From: Alphaproteobacteria bacterium
GTDB taxonomy: Bacteria > Pseudomonadota > Alphaproteobacteria > JAPYRI01
NCBI GenBank assembly: GCA_029941135.1
Contig: JAPYRI010000002.1
Span: 30,063 to 87,031, forward strand
Length of the DNA stretch: 56,969 nt
Reading direction: 5' to 3'
In this document: positions 32,958 to 43,249 of the stretch, in pieces
Numbering within the stretch: position 1 is the first letter of the stretch
How the letters are laid out: every line of letters starts with the position of its first letter
Program-made: the position numbers and the translations under genes
The notes under the pieces: generated by a model
What the model saw: only the letters and a program-made list of their open reading frames with translations
Database searches by the model: none
What the model was told of the DNA's origin: nothing

Positions 32958-34954
32958 GGCATATCGCTCGCGATCATTGTCTGTTGAGCGGCGTTTTGTG
33001 GTGCGCCAGATTGTTGAGCGCCGGTTTGTTGAGCAGTAGTTGAGAGGGCGTCTTTCTGCTGCTTATCCGCTACCTTACCATCCATTGCCATATAGGTGGG
33101 CCAGCCCCCCGCTGCAACCGCATCCAGACTGGGCGATGGCTGACCGAGGCGCGCGCGGTAAATCCACAGGTTGCTCAAGACCCGCTCCACATACCCCCGG
33201 CTCTCGCGCGATGGGATGCTCTCAATAAACAAAAGCGGGTCGACTTTTTGGCCGATGCGTTTGCGCCATTTGCGCAAATTGCCTGGCCCGCCATTATAAG
33301 CGACGGCCAATGAAAACAAATCCCGATGCTTGTCGTCATCGAAGCCAAGCAGGTGATCCAAGTACCGTTGCCCCAATTGCATGTTGTATTCGGGGATGAA
33401 CAGCTTCGCGCGGTTGCTCCACCGGAGCGACCGGTCGCGGCCAATAAAGCTCGCCGTCCGTGGCATCAGTTGCATCACCCCACGCGCACCGGCCGAGCTT
33501 TTGGCGTGGCTGTTAAAGCGGCTTTCCTGACGCATGAAGGCGTAGACGAGGGCGCGATCAAGCGTGAAGCCGCCACGCGGCACCCAGTCGGGCAGGGGGT
33601 AGATGACGCGGTCATAGGCCGGGCCGCCATCGGCCACATGCTGGCGGCCCAATCTGAGTTGAGTTGCCGGTAAATTGAGATGATTGGCGAGGCTCAAGAG
33701 GCTTTGGTCGAGCGCGGCGCCCCGCCGCCCAGACAGCAGGCGCAATTCCTGCTCGGCCCGGTGGTCTTGCGCAACTTCGGTCAAGGCTATGGCGCGCTTC
33801 ACCGCCTTGGTCGACAAAACTTTCTCTAGGTCGCTGTGGTCGAACGGCGGGGCCGACCAATCGAACGGCAGCGGCAAGCCTAGTTGGCGCACGGCGATAA
33901 GGCCATAAAAAGTGCGGGGATAGCTCGCGGCCATATCCAGGAATAAGTTCACATGTTCGGGTTTGCCGGCCGCCAAATGCGCGCGCGCGGCCCAATAGGC
34001 GCCCGCCGACGCGTACCAGTCGGACAGATCGTCTGATGTGGAGAGCTTGTCGAAATGCTTGGCGGCCAAATCAAACTCACCCAACCGCCAGGCGGTGAGG
34101 CCGGCGGTCCAATCAGCGAGCTTCACCCATTTGCGCGAGCGGTTGGCGGCAGCCGCGGCGAGATCTAACGCCTCGCGGTCTTTGCTTGCAAAGAAATAAC
34201 CGGCGGCGATGCGGGCGCGGGCCTGGTCGATTTCAACCCGGTCCAAAACTTTTTTGACGCGTTTTTGATTGAGAATTTGCAGCGCGCGGGTGGGCCGGCC
34301 ACGGCGCAGGTTGCGGCGGATTGTCACCTTGTAGGAGCGGACCTCCCGGCGCAGCTTGCGGGAGCGCTTGCGCGCGCTTTTGTAGTCGCCGGATTTGCGC
34401 ACGTCGCCGTAAGACGGCAAGGCCACGCGGGAGGGTTTTTTTGGGCTCTTATAATTAGCCGGACGGCGTTTGACCGCGAGCCTGTACACTTGCTTTGCCC
34501 CCGGGTGGTCGCTGTAGGATTTCAGCCAGCCGGACAGCTCAACATACTTGGAGCGGTATTTGGTCGGGTGCATGTAGCGGTCGAACAGCACGTGACCCAT
34601 CAGCAGACGGCTGTCGAGCTTTTTGATAATCCTGTCGGCACGGCTCCAGCGCCCGGTTTCCTGGTAGGCAAAAATCTGCTGGTACCGGTCCCGGTCGGCT
34701 TCGCCAAGGATGCTCGGCACTTGTGGTGAAACTTTGGCCGGCGAAATTTTGACGGCGGCGGCTTTAGACTTACGTTCGGCTTCAGCCGCAGGTGTTTTGA
34801 TGGCCGGCACGGGCGCGGCAATGATATCCAATGTACCGGCAAGGCTGAAGATGAGAGCGCTCATCAGCACCATGCGCGCCGCCCAGCGTGCCCATTTGGC
34901 TCGCACAGGATGTGCGTGGAACTTGGTGATTGATACGCGACACAACAAAAACAT
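32954..34954 (-). CDS. Soluble lytic murein transglycosylase (SLT domain)
   Basis: ALVYAFMRQESRFNSHAKSSAGARGVMQLMPRTA; YNMQLGQRYLDHLL; VAYNGGPGNLRKW. Confidence 0.93.
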   Translation of the reverse strand: MFLLCRVSITKFHAHPVRAKWARWAARMVLMSALIFSLAGTLDIIAAPVPAIKTPAAEAERKSKAAAVKISPAKVSPQVPSILGEADRDRYQQIFAYQETGRWSRADRIIKKLDSRLLMGHVLFDRYMHPTKYRSKYVELSGWLKSYSDHPGAKQVYRLAVKRRPANYKSPKKPSRVALPSYGDVRKSGDYKSARKRSRKLRREVRSYKVTIRRNLRRGRPTRALQILNQKRVKKVLDRVEIDQARARIAAGYFFASKDREALDLAAAAANRSRKWVKLADWTAGLTAWRLGEFDLAAKHFDKLSTSDDLSDWYASAGAYWAARAHLAAGKPEHVNLFLDMAASYPRTFYGLIAVRQLGLPLPFDWSAPPFDHSDLEKVLSTKAVKRAIALTEVAQDHRAEQELRLLSGRRGAALDQSLLSLANHLNLPATQLRLGRQHVADGGPAYDRVIYPLPDWVPRGGFTLDRALVYAFMRQESRFNSHAKSSAGARGVMQLMPRTASFIGRDRSLRWSNRAKLFIPEYNMQLGQRYLDHLLGFDDDKHRDLFSLAVAYNGGPGNLRKWRKRIGQKVDPLLFIESIPSRESRGYVERVLSNLWIYRARLGQPSPSLDAVAAGGWPTYMAMDGKVADKQQKDALSTTAQQTGAQQSGAPQNAAQQTMIASDMP

Positions 34955-35005
34955 TAGCTAATACCTACCGGAATCCGCCAGTTACGGCAAGCTATCACAT
35001 ATTAG

Positions 35006-35785
35006 TTACGGAACTTTTGCCTGGGTTTCGTCGGCGTTCATACGCGCGCGCAGGCTCAGGAGGTCGCGCCAAGCATCGCGTTTCTGGGCCGGTTGGCGCA
35101 GAAGGTAGGCCGGGTGGTAGGTGGGCAGGGTGTCAATCTGGCGGTCGCCGGCTTGATAGGACTGCCATTTACCGCGCAGGCGGGTAATGCCCTCGGTGGT
35201 GTTGAGCAAAGTGCCCGCTGACGTGCCACCGAGCAGCATGAGGAGATTAGGCGCGACCAGTTCGATGTGGCGCTCGATGAAAGGCAAACAAGTGAGGGTC
35301 TCTTCCGTGGTCGGCTTCCTATTGCCGGGCGGACGCCAGGGCAGGATGTTGGCGATGTATACACTTTCGCGGTCGAGTCCGATGGCCGCCAGCATTTTGT
35401 CCAATAGCTGCCCGCTTGAGCCCACAAACGGCAAGCCCTGCCGGTCTTCTTCAGCACCCGGCGCTTCCCCCACTAGCATGACTGTCGCGTGCGGATTGCC
35501 ATCGGCGAAGACGAGGCTTTTGGCGGTGGCCTTTAAGCCGCAACCGTCGAACCCCTCCAATGCAGATTTGAGCTGGTCCAAGGTGGTGCAGGCAGCGGCC
35601 AAACGGCGGGCTTTCCCCGACACGTCGCCCACCGGCAGCGTATCAAGACTCGGCCGGGGTGTTGGAGCGGAAGTCTGTGGCGGCGTGTCCGCTGATGTGG
35701 ACTCGGTGTAACGATTGATCGGCACGTCGCCGATGGCTTCGTCGGCTCCAGATTCTACGTACCACTTAAGAAGATTTTCAGGCAT
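35006..35785 (-). CDS. Type-4 (Fe-S) uracil-DNA glycosylase
   Basis: [55 protein letters not shown]. Confidence 0.94.
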   Translation of the reverse strand: MPENLLKWYVESGADEAIGDVPINRYTESTSADTPPQTSAPTPRPSLDTLPVGDVSGKARRLAAACTTLDQLKSALEGFDGCGLKATAKSLVFADGNPHATVMLVGEAPGAEEDRQGLPFVGSSGQLLDKMLAAIGLDRESVYIANILPWRPPGNRKPTTEETLTCLPFIERHIELVAPNLLMLLGGTSAGTLLNTTEGITRLRGKWQSYQAGDRQIDTLPTYHPAYLLRQPAQKRDAWRDLLSLRARMNADETQAKVP

Positions 35786-35853
35786 GGAGGGACATTACCA
35801 ACTTCGCGGGTGCGTTGCTCTAATAACTGCGGTGCTGCGCATCCGTGGGCAAA

Positions 35854-37020
35854 TTACTGCCGGTCTACCGGCAGGTCGTGCCGGATCCAGGCCTCCATGC
35901 CGCCTTTCAATACCCGCACGTCGGAAAAATTCTGCTGACGCATCAGTTCCGCCGCCGCGGCCGAGCGCTTGTCGGTCTTGCAAATCATGGTGATGGATTT
36001 GGCTTGTTCCGTCGCCAGGTCGTTGATTCGGTTCGGGAGTTCGTCCAAGGGAATGTTGCGCGCGCCCGGAATGTGACCGAGCTCACCGACATATTCGTCA
36101 GGGCCGCGCACATCGATCAATACTTCATCGCTGTTCTGCGCGAGCTTTGCTTGCAGTTCGGGTACGTCAATCCACTGTTCAGGCTTATGGCCGAGTGCAT
36201 AAGGACCGATATCGCCGCGGAACGGCTGCACTAAAAGCCGGTCGAGCCAAAGTTCACGGCCGTCGCGAAACTGGCCGATGCCGATGGTCATGCCCCTATG
36301 GCCGCGCTCGGGCTGATCCCGATAGGTGCCGCACAGCCGATCCCACCACGGCAAACTAAAGCCAAAGTTGCTGTTGGTCTCATGGGGGAGGTCCGAATGG
36401 TGAATCCGGTGCATGTCTGGGGTTACAACAATCCAGCGCAACACGCGGTCGATGGCCGGCGCGATGTGGATGTTGCCGTGATTAAACATCGATGTACCGT
36501 TCAACAGCACCTCGAAGATGAGTACCGCTACAGGCGGCGCGCCCAAGGCCGATACCACGACCAGCTTCAAGCCCATGGACAGCACAATTTCGATCGGATG
36601 AAAGCGTGCGCCGGTGGTCACATCGAAATCCAGGTCCGTGTGGTGCATACGGTGCAATCGCCATAGGGCGGGGACCGCATGAAACATCATGTGCTGAAGG
36701 TAAACGACAAAATCGAGGATGATGACGGCGAGAACGATCGCGACAAGCGGCGGCAGATCAGTAGTATTCAAAAGTCCCCAGCCGTTTTGTTGGGCGATGG
36801 CAGCCGTACCCACGGCGGCGACCGGAAACGCAAAACGGGCAATGACCGAGTTAAAGACGACGATGCCAAGATTATTAGGCCAGCGCTGCCAGCGCGAGAA
36901 GGCGCGGGTCCGGCAGGGGGCAGCCGCCTCCCACACCCCAATCGTCAAGAGGATGGCCCCGAAGCAGGCCATGCGGATCAGCGGCTCGTTGGCGAGGATC
37001 AAGTCTACCATGGGTGCCAC
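35854..37020 (-). CDS. Sterol desaturase/fatty acid hydroxylase fused to C-terminal rhodanese domain
   Basis: Membrane segments plus His boxes LQHMMFHAVPALWRLHRMHH and HRIHHSD; C-terminal DVRGPDEYVGELGHIPGARNIPLDEL...MICKTDKRSAAAAELM. Confidence 0.9.
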   Translation of the reverse strand: MAPMVDLILANEPLIRMACFGAILLTIGVWEAAAPCRTRAFSRWQRWPNNLGIVVFNSVIARFAFPVAAVGTAAIAQQNGWGLLNTTDLPPLVAIVLAVIILDFVVYLQHMMFHAVPALWRLHRMHHTDLDFDVTTGARFHPIEIVLSMGLKLVVVSALGAPPVAVLIFEVLLNGTSMFNHGNIHIAPAIDRVLRWIVVTPDMHRIHHSDLPHETNSNFGFSLPWWDRLCGTYRDQPERGHRGMTIGIGQFRDGRELWLDRLLVQPFRGDIGPYALGHKPEQWIDVPELQAKLAQNSDEVLIDVRGPDEYVGELGHIPGARNIPLDELPNRINDLATEQAKSITMICKTDKRSAAAAELMRQQNFSDVRVLKGGMEAWIRHDLPVDRQ

Positions 37021-37189
37021 CTTATACTAAAGTAATTAATTGAATAATGTTCGATAGAGCTCAGCTTGTCAAGATTAATTACCTAAGTAAATATTTATTA
37101 AATATGATGAAAATTCATTTGTATTCCAAAGTGGGATAATCTATATTCAAGGAATCTATTGAAAGATAGTAGAATATCGAGTAAAATAA

Positions 37190-37870
37190 ATGTCCGTGAG
37201 CGCACCCAGTCCCCACCATCAAATGCTTGAACATTTTGCCACCATGGCCAAGGCGCTGGGTCATGTTCATCGCCTGGATTTGTTGGAATACCTGGCGCAA
37301 GGGGCGCGCGGGGTCGACGAACTGGCGGCGCTTGCGGGCCTCAGCATCGCCAACACCTCCCAGCACCTGCTTCAGCTCCACCGGGCCGGATTGGTCACGT
37401 CGCAGAAATCCGGAGTGCGGGTGATCTATCGCTTGTCCGGGGATGACGTGGTCGACTTGCTGGGGGCGCTGCGCCACACCGCCACGCGGCACATGTCTGA
37501 GATTGACGCGGTCATCGACGGCTACTTCCGCGCCCGGGATATCTTGGAGCCGGTGTCGCGGGAAGAGTTGCTGCGCCGGGCACGTGACGGCCTGGTGACC
37601 GTGCTCGATGTGCGGCCAACGGGTGAGTATGCGGCAGGTCATATTCCTGGTGCAATCAATCTGCCGATAGACGAACTGGAGCGGCAGTTGGCTGAGCTGC
37701 CTCCGGGCCGCGAAGTGATTGCCTACTGCCGTGGACCCTATTGTGTGTTCGCGTTCGAAGCGGTTGCTTTGTTGCGCGCGCGCGGCGTCGAGGCCCGCCG
37801 ACTGGAGGGTGGCTACCCGGAATGGAAGGCCGCCGGGCTGCCGCTCGAGACAGCGACCGCGACCCCGTGA
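37190..37870 (+). CDS. ArsR-family HTH regulator fused to rhodanese domain
   Basis: N-terminal wHTH MAKALGHVHRLDLLEYLAQGARGVDELAALAGLSIANTSQHLLQLHRAGLV; C-terminal VLDVRPTGEYAAGHIPGAINLPIDEL...IAYCRGPYCVFAFEAV. Confidence 0.93.
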   Translation: MSVSAPSPHHQMLEHFATMAKALGHVHRLDLLEYLAQGARGVDELAALAGLSIANTSQHLLQLHRAGLVTSQKSGVRVIYRLSGDDVVDLLGALRHTATRHMSEIDAVIDGYFRARDILEPVSREELLRRARDGLVTVLDVRPTGEYAAGHIPGAINLPIDELERQLAELPPGREVIAYCRGPYCVFAFEAVALLRARGVEARRLEGGYPEWKAAGLPLETATATP

Positions 37871-39447
37871 TTTCGCGAAGAACAGTGCTTGGCGGAGTTC
37901 TCATTGGCGGCGCGGGTCTTGCGGATATTGGATTATGGCGATACCGATCCCGGCGCGACCCGAGCTTGGGCGCGGCAGGGCCTGCAACCGAACCGCAGCC
38001 GCTCGCCATTCCGGAAATAATGGACGGCGTTTTGCACGACGGCTTGCGCACCTACGATCTCGAACTGCGCACGGGGGTTTCCCATTTTTTCCCGGGGCTC
38101 GACACCCCCACCCTCGGCATCAACGGCGATTATCTGGGACCGACCTTGAGAATACAGGCGGGATCTGATGTACGCATAAATGTGACCAATCGCATCGGCG
38201 CGGCGAGCACCCTTCATTGGCACGGCCTTCACCTGCCCGCCCGCATGGACGGCGGTCCGCATCAGGTGATCAGGGACGGCGAGACCTGGTCGCCCGAGTT
38301 TACGGTGAAGCAGCGCGCCGCAATGTTCTGGTACCACTCGCACATGGTGCCTCATACGGGCCGACAGGTTTATCAGGGTCTCGCCGGGCTTATCTACGTG
38401 GAGGATGATGAGACATCGCAGCTTAATCTGCCGCGCGACTATGGGATCGACGATATTCCGCTCGTCTTGCAGGACCGCGCTTTTAATGGCGACGGCTCGC
38501 TTCTTTACGATACCGGCATGCGCAGCCGCATGATGGGCATGCGCGGGGATGTGATGCTGGTGAATGGGACAGTGCGGCCTTATTTTGCGGCACAAACCGA
38601 CAAACTGCGCCTGCGTCTGTTAAACGGCTCCAATTCGCGCTTTCACACCTTGGGTTTCGCCGACGGCCGCGCTTTTTTTCAAATTGGCACCGACGGCGGT
38701 CTTTTGCGACATCCGGTTGAGACAGCGCGATTGACTCTTGCGCCGGGGGAGCGCGCGCAGATCATTGTTAATTTGGGCGACGGCCGCCCGGCCCAGTTGC
38801 GGACTTATCAGACACCTGTATCAGGACAGATGGGACAAATGATGCGCCGTATGATGGGCGACGACTTGGTGTTCGATGTGCTCCAGATTAGGCCGGAGGC
38901 GCAGCGCCGCATATCAGGCCCACTGCCGCAAAAATTGATCGCCTTGGTGCCCCCCGATCCCACTCGCGCCGTCCGCATGCGGCGTTTCGTGTTGCGCATG
39001 GGCATGATGGGGGGCGGGATGATGGGAGGGACGGGGAGTGAACGCGGGATGATGGGAAGCCGAGGAATGATGGGCGGCATGCGCGGCGAAGGCGGTATGC
39101 GGGGCGGTTTCACCATCAACGGCAAGGAAATGGACATGAACCGGGTGGACGAGACGGTCAAGGTGGGCACGTCTGAAATTTGGCAGATCGAGAACCCATC
39201 GATGATGGCTCATCCGTTCCACATTCACGACGTGCAGTTCCGCATTCTTGACCGCAATGGCGCCCCGCCTGCTCCCGGTGAGAGGGGCCTCAAAGACACG
39301 GTGGTCGTCAATGTGGGCGAGCGCGTTCGCCTGCTGCTCGATTTTGTCGACTACGCCGACCCGGACCGCCCCTACATGTACCATTGCCACATATTGGAGC
39401 ACGAAGACGCGGGCATGATGGGGCAGTTTGTGGTGACTGCCAGGTGA
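37867..39447 (+). CDS. Multicopper oxidase (CueO/SufI-like), Tat-type signal, Met-rich segment
   Basis: ISRRTVLGGVLIGGAG; LHWHGLHLPARMDGGPHQ; MFWYHSHMVPHTGRQ; AHPFHIHDVQF; MYHCHILEHEDAGMMGQF; GMMGGGMMGG region; GTG at 37867 in GTGA overlap. Confidence 0.92.
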   Translation: MISRRTVLGGVLIGGAGLADIGLWRYRSRRDPSLGAAGPATEPQPLAIPEIMDGVLHDGLRTYDLELRTGVSHFFPGLDTPTLGINGDYLGPTLRIQAGSDVRINVTNRIGAASTLHWHGLHLPARMDGGPHQVIRDGETWSPEFTVKQRAAMFWYHSHMVPHTGRQVYQGLAGLIYVEDDETSQLNLPRDYGIDDIPLVLQDRAFNGDGSLLYDTGMRSRMMGMRGDVMLVNGTVRPYFAAQTDKLRLRLLNGSNSRFHTLGFADGRAFFQIGTDGGLLRHPVETARLTLAPGERAQIIVNLGDGRPAQLRTYQTPVSGQMGQMMRRMMGDDLVFDVLQIRPEAQRRISGPLPQKLIALVPPDPTRAVRMRRFVLRMGMMGGGMMGGTGSERGMMGSRGMMGGMRGEGGMRGGFTINGKEMDMNRVDETVKVGTSEIWQIENPSMMAHPFHIHDVQFRILDRNGAPPAPGERGLKDTVVVNVGERVRLLLDFVDYADPDRPYMYHCHILEHEDAGMMGQFVVTAR

Positions 39448-39581
39448 CGAACGATAACCCTACCATAGCTTAAAGAAGGAGCCCGCGTTGACCCTCGGCA
39501 GCAGGGCGGCTAAAAATAAGGGGAAGGCCAATACGGCGTACGGCAGTGGGCGCGAAATTACCAATAAGGCGAGGCATTTCC

Positions 39582-41225
39582 ATGGAACGGGAATCGATGG
39601 AGTTTGATGTGGTAATCGTCGGCGCAGGGCCTTCGGGTCTGGGCGCGGCGATCCGGTTTCGCCAACTGTGTATGGAGCACGATCTGGACTTATCCGTATG
39701 CGTTTTAGAAAAAGGCTCGGAGCCCGGCGCGCATATTTTGTCGGGCGCAGTTTTGGAGCCGCGCGCGCTGGACGAGCTGATCCCCGATTGGCGGGACAGT
39801 GACGCGCCCATTCATACGCCGGTCACTGACGACAAGTTCATGTTTTTGGGCCCCGCCGGTGTGCTGCGTTTTCCCAATATGTTTCTACCGCCCGAGTTCC
39901 ATAACAAGGGCAACTACATTATTAGCCTTGGCAATCTTGTGCGCTGGCTGGCGGCCCAGGCCGAAGAACTGGGGGTTGAGATATACCCGGGTTTTGCCGC
40001 CGCCGAGGTTCTCTATAACGAAGATGGCAGCGTCAAGGGGGTGGCGACGGGCGACATGGGCCTGGCCGAGGATGGTTCGCAAAAGCCAAGCTACGAGCCT
40101 GGTATTGAACTGCACGCCAAATACACGTTTTTTGCCGAAGGGGTGCGCGGGTCTTTGTCCAAGAACCTGATGGAGACGTTTAATCTGCGCGAGGGCGTGG
40201 ATCCGCAAACATTCGGCATCGGCATTAAGGAACTGTGGGAAGTTGAGCCTGAAAAACACCACCAGGGCCGGGTCGTTCACACCGCCGGCTGGCCCCTGGA
40301 CCAGATGACTTATGGCGGCGCGTTTATTTACCACTTGGAAGACAATCAAGTGGCGGTCGGGTTCGTGGTCTCGCTCGACTATAAGAACCCCTACTTGTCG
40401 CCGTTCGACGAGTTTCAGCGCTACAAAAGCCATCCCGAGATCAAGCCTCTATTTGAAGGTGCCCGCCGCATTGCCTATGGCGCGCGGGCGATTAACGAAG
40501 GTGGTTTCCAATCGGTCCCGAAGCTGGTTTTCCCAGGCGGCGCCTTGATCGGCTGCTCGGCCGGGTTCCTCAATATGCCCAAAATCAAGGGCAGCCATAC
40601 GGCTATGAAGTCCGGGATGCTGGCGGCGGAATGCGCGTTTTCGGCCCTTAAGGAGGGCAGCACGGGCGGCGATGAGCTGAACGCCTATCCGGAAGCTTAT
40701 CGCAAATCGTGGATTTACAAGGAACTGAAGATTGCCCGCAACGTTCGGCCGGCATTCAGGTGGGGTCTGGTGGCGGCGACCCTCTATACGGGCATTGATC
40801 TATGGTTGCGGGGCAAATTGCCGTGGACCATGCACCACCACGAAGATCATAAGTCGCTGAAACCCGCTTCCAAATGCAAGCCGATTGAATATCCAAAACC
40901 CGACGGCGTGATTACGTTTGACCGGCTGTCTTCGGTGTTTTTGAGCAACACCAATCATGAAGAAGACCAGCCGGTTCATCTGACATTGAAGGACACAAGC
41001 GTCCCGATCGAAGTTAACCTGGAGCTGTACGACGCGCCGGAGCAGCGCTATTGCCCGGCTCAGGTGTATGAGATTCTGCGCGATGAGGATGGCAGCAACC
41101 CGCGACTGCAGATCAACGCGCAAAACTGTGTGCACTGCAAAACTTGCGATATCAAAGACCCCACCCAAAACATCAATTGGGTAGTTCCCGAGGGGGGTGG
41201 GGGCCCGAATTATCCGAATATGTGA
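39582..41225 (+). CDS. Electron transfer flavoprotein-ubiquinone oxidoreductase
   Basis: [23 protein letters not shown]-terminal ferredoxin domain [33 protein letters not shown]. Confidence 0.96.
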   Translation: MERESMEFDVVIVGAGPSGLGAAIRFRQLCMEHDLDLSVCVLEKGSEPGAHILSGAVLEPRALDELIPDWRDSDAPIHTPVTDDKFMFLGPAGVLRFPNMFLPPEFHNKGNYIISLGNLVRWLAAQAEELGVEIYPGFAAAEVLYNEDGSVKGVATGDMGLAEDGSQKPSYEPGIELHAKYTFFAEGVRGSLSKNLMETFNLREGVDPQTFGIGIKELWEVEPEKHHQGRVVHTAGWPLDQMTYGGAFIYHLEDNQVAVGFVVSLDYKNPYLSPFDEFQRYKSHPEIKPLFEGARRIAYGARAINEGGFQSVPKLVFPGGALIGCSAGFLNMPKIKGSHTAMKSGMLAAECAFSALKEGSTGGDELNAYPEAYRKSWIYKELKIARNVRPAFRWGLVAATLYTGIDLWLRGKLPWTMHHHEDHKSLKPASKCKPIEYPKPDGVITFDRLSSVFLSNTNHEEDQPVHLTLKDTSVPIEVNLELYDAPEQRYCPAQVYEILRDEDGSNPRLQINAQNCVHCKTCDIKDPTQNINWVVPEGGGGPNYPNM

Positions 41226-41338
41226 GCCAAATTCCAATTGGCGATTAAATATGTGGCCCCTAGGCCCAATCTTCGGGAAGTGTTAAAATGGATACAGTAT
41301 TAATGGGGTTCAGGCCCTAGACTGAAGACCGGAATAAC

Positions 41339-43243
41339 ATGGAGCTTGTTGAACCAATATACCTAAAGAGACGGGCGCTTCGTTTTCCCCTGTTCAGGCC
41401 ACAAGGGTCTAAACTGCAAATATACAGTTTTAGGAAGTGTTCTGTTTTGGGCAAAGCTGCCGTGATCGGGTTGCTACTAACGGCTTGCACGGCGGTGGAA
41501 CCGCCCCGTGCGTACGTGCAACCTGCTGGGGGAAAAGCTGTTTCTTTGGCGGCGGCAAGCCCGGTTGCGACGACGGACAGCGTGTTTGTTGCCCCTGATC
41601 AGACGTCACCCATGGTGGCGGCGCGCCCGGACTCGAAACGTTCAGAAATCTTTTCCGGTAGTTATCTGGCGGGTCTTCATGCGGGGAAGCTGCAGGATAC
41701 CCGTGCGGCCGCCAATTTTTTTGCTGAGGCGCTTGAGCGCGACCCCAGCAATACGACTTTACTGAGACGTACGTTTATTTTGATGCTGTCCGATGGGCGC
41801 ATTGATGAAACGCTCGCGCTGCTGAACCGATACGACGACCCGGACTCGCGCGGCAGTGTCGGGCGGTTGGTGCGTTACCTGGACGCGATCAAGAAAAGTA
41901 GTTGGGTGCAAGCGCGCAGTGAATTGGACGGTATGTCGCGGGCCGGATTCAATGCGTTGTTTGCGCCTCTGGCGCACGCCTGGGCGCTGGCCGGAGCAGG
42001 TCGCATTGACGAAGCCATTGAGCACGTTGGTGAGATTAGCGACAACCCGGCGTTTGTTCCCTTTACCAGCTATCACGAGGCTCTCTTGCGCGATCTGGCC
42101 GATCAACCGGAAGCGGCCGAGACCGCGTACCAGCGAGCGTTTGATACCGATACCGTGCCTTCCTTTCGGGTCATTCTGGCATTTGGCCGGTTTCTCGAGC
42201 GGCAAGGACGCGTCAAAGAAGCAAAAAAAATATACACGGATGGCCTGGAGCGGTTGAACGACAATCCAATCCTGCTGCGCGCGCTGGAGCGGATTGCAGC
42301 GGGGAAAAAGCCCCCGCGTCTGGTCAACCGGCCGGGAGAAGGGTTTGCGGAAGCTCTATATACGGCGGCGAGCGCGCTCAGTCAGGATCGGGCTCACGAA
42401 TCTGCAACGATATATCTGCAACTTGCCGTGTTTGCCCGTCCTCGTTTCGAACTTGCGTATTTACTGCTGGCCCGACAGTTCGAAAGCGCGGGCCGCTGGC
42501 AGGATGCCTACCAACAATATCAAAAAATAGATGCGCGTGGCCCGCTTGGCTGGGAGGCGCAATTTCAGTCCGCCCACAGTTTGGGGCGTTTGGATCGTTT
42601 AGATGACGCCGTCACTTTGCTAAAGACCATGGCTGCAACCCGAAACGACGACCCGGCACCCGTGGTGTTGTTGGGAGATTTGTTCCGCGGCCGCGAGATG
42701 TATCGGCAGGCGGCGGATGAGTATGACGCCGCGATAGGGCGTATTAAGAACCTCAATCCAGCCCATTGGATTTTGTACTACTCGCGCGGCGTTGCCTATG
42801 AGCGCACCGGACGTTGGGAGTTGGCGGAGGCAGATTTCATCAAGGCTCTTGATCTCGAGCCCGAACAACCGTTGGTACTAAATTACCTGGGATACACCTG
42901 GATCGAAAAAGGCCGCCACATAGAAAAAGCTCATAAAATGGTCGAGAAGGCAGTGACATTGCGGCCAAACGATGGCTATGTGGTAGATAGTTTGGGCTGG
43001 GTTCTCTATAAACTCGGTCAGTATTCCAAGTCCGTTAAGCACCTGGAGCGTGCCGTTGAATTACGGCCACAAGACCCGACCATCAATGATCACCTGGGTG
43101 ATGCTCTGTGGAAAGTTGGCCGCCAGATAGAGGCGCGGTTCCAATGGCGTCATGCTTTGGCGTTTAAACCCGACAATCAGTTGGAGACCAAACTGCGCGC
43201 AAAACTTCTGAACGGATTACTGGCGGAAAACTCGGGGAGTTGA
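41339..43243 (+). CDS. Tetratricopeptide-repeat lipoprotein
   Basis: Lipobox-like LLLTAC; multiple TPRs (e.g. WELAEADFIKALDLEPEQPLVLNYLGYTWIEKG); true start may be downstream of 41339. Confidence 0.88.
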   Translation: MELVEPIYLKRRALRFPLFRPQGSKLQIYSFRKCSVLGKAAVIGLLLTACTAVEPPRAYVQPAGGKAVSLAAASPVATTDSVFVAPDQTSPMVAARPDSKRSEIFSGSYLAGLHAGKLQDTRAAANFFAEALERDPSNTTLLRRTFILMLSDGRIDETLALLNRYDDPDSRGSVGRLVRYLDAIKKSSWVQARSELDGMSRAGFNALFAPLAHAWALAGAGRIDEAIEHVGEISDNPAFVPFTSYHEALLRDLADQPEAAETAYQRAFDTDTVPSFRVILAFGRFLERQGRVKEAKKIYTDGLERLNDNPILLRALERIAAGKKPPRLVNRPGEGFAEALYTAASALSQDRAHESATIYLQLAVFARPRFELAYLLLARQFESAGRWQDAYQQYQKIDARGPLGWEAQFQSAHSLGRLDRLDDAVTLLKTMAATRNDDPAPVVLLGDLFRGREMYRQAADEYDAAIGRIKNLNPAHWILYYSRGVAYERTGRWELAEADFIKALDLEPEQPLVLNYLGYTWIEKGRHIEKAHKMVEKAVTLRPNDGYVVDSLGWVLYKLGQYSKSVKHLERAVELRPQDPTINDHLGDALWKVGRQIEARFQWRHALAFKPDNQLETKLRAKLLNGLLAENSGS

Positions 43244-43249
43244 TCGCAC

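Noticed and set aside
38985-39130. Low-complexity nucleotide repeat (atgatgggcggc-like)
   Set aside because: Fully explained as Met/Gly codons inside the multicopper oxidase; treated as a protein feature, not a DNA repeat.
37933-39402. Antisense ORFs of 162-220 aa opposite the multicopper oxidase
   Set aside because: Opposite strand encodes an unambiguous enzyme; antisense products are His/Pro/Ala-rich and domain-less.
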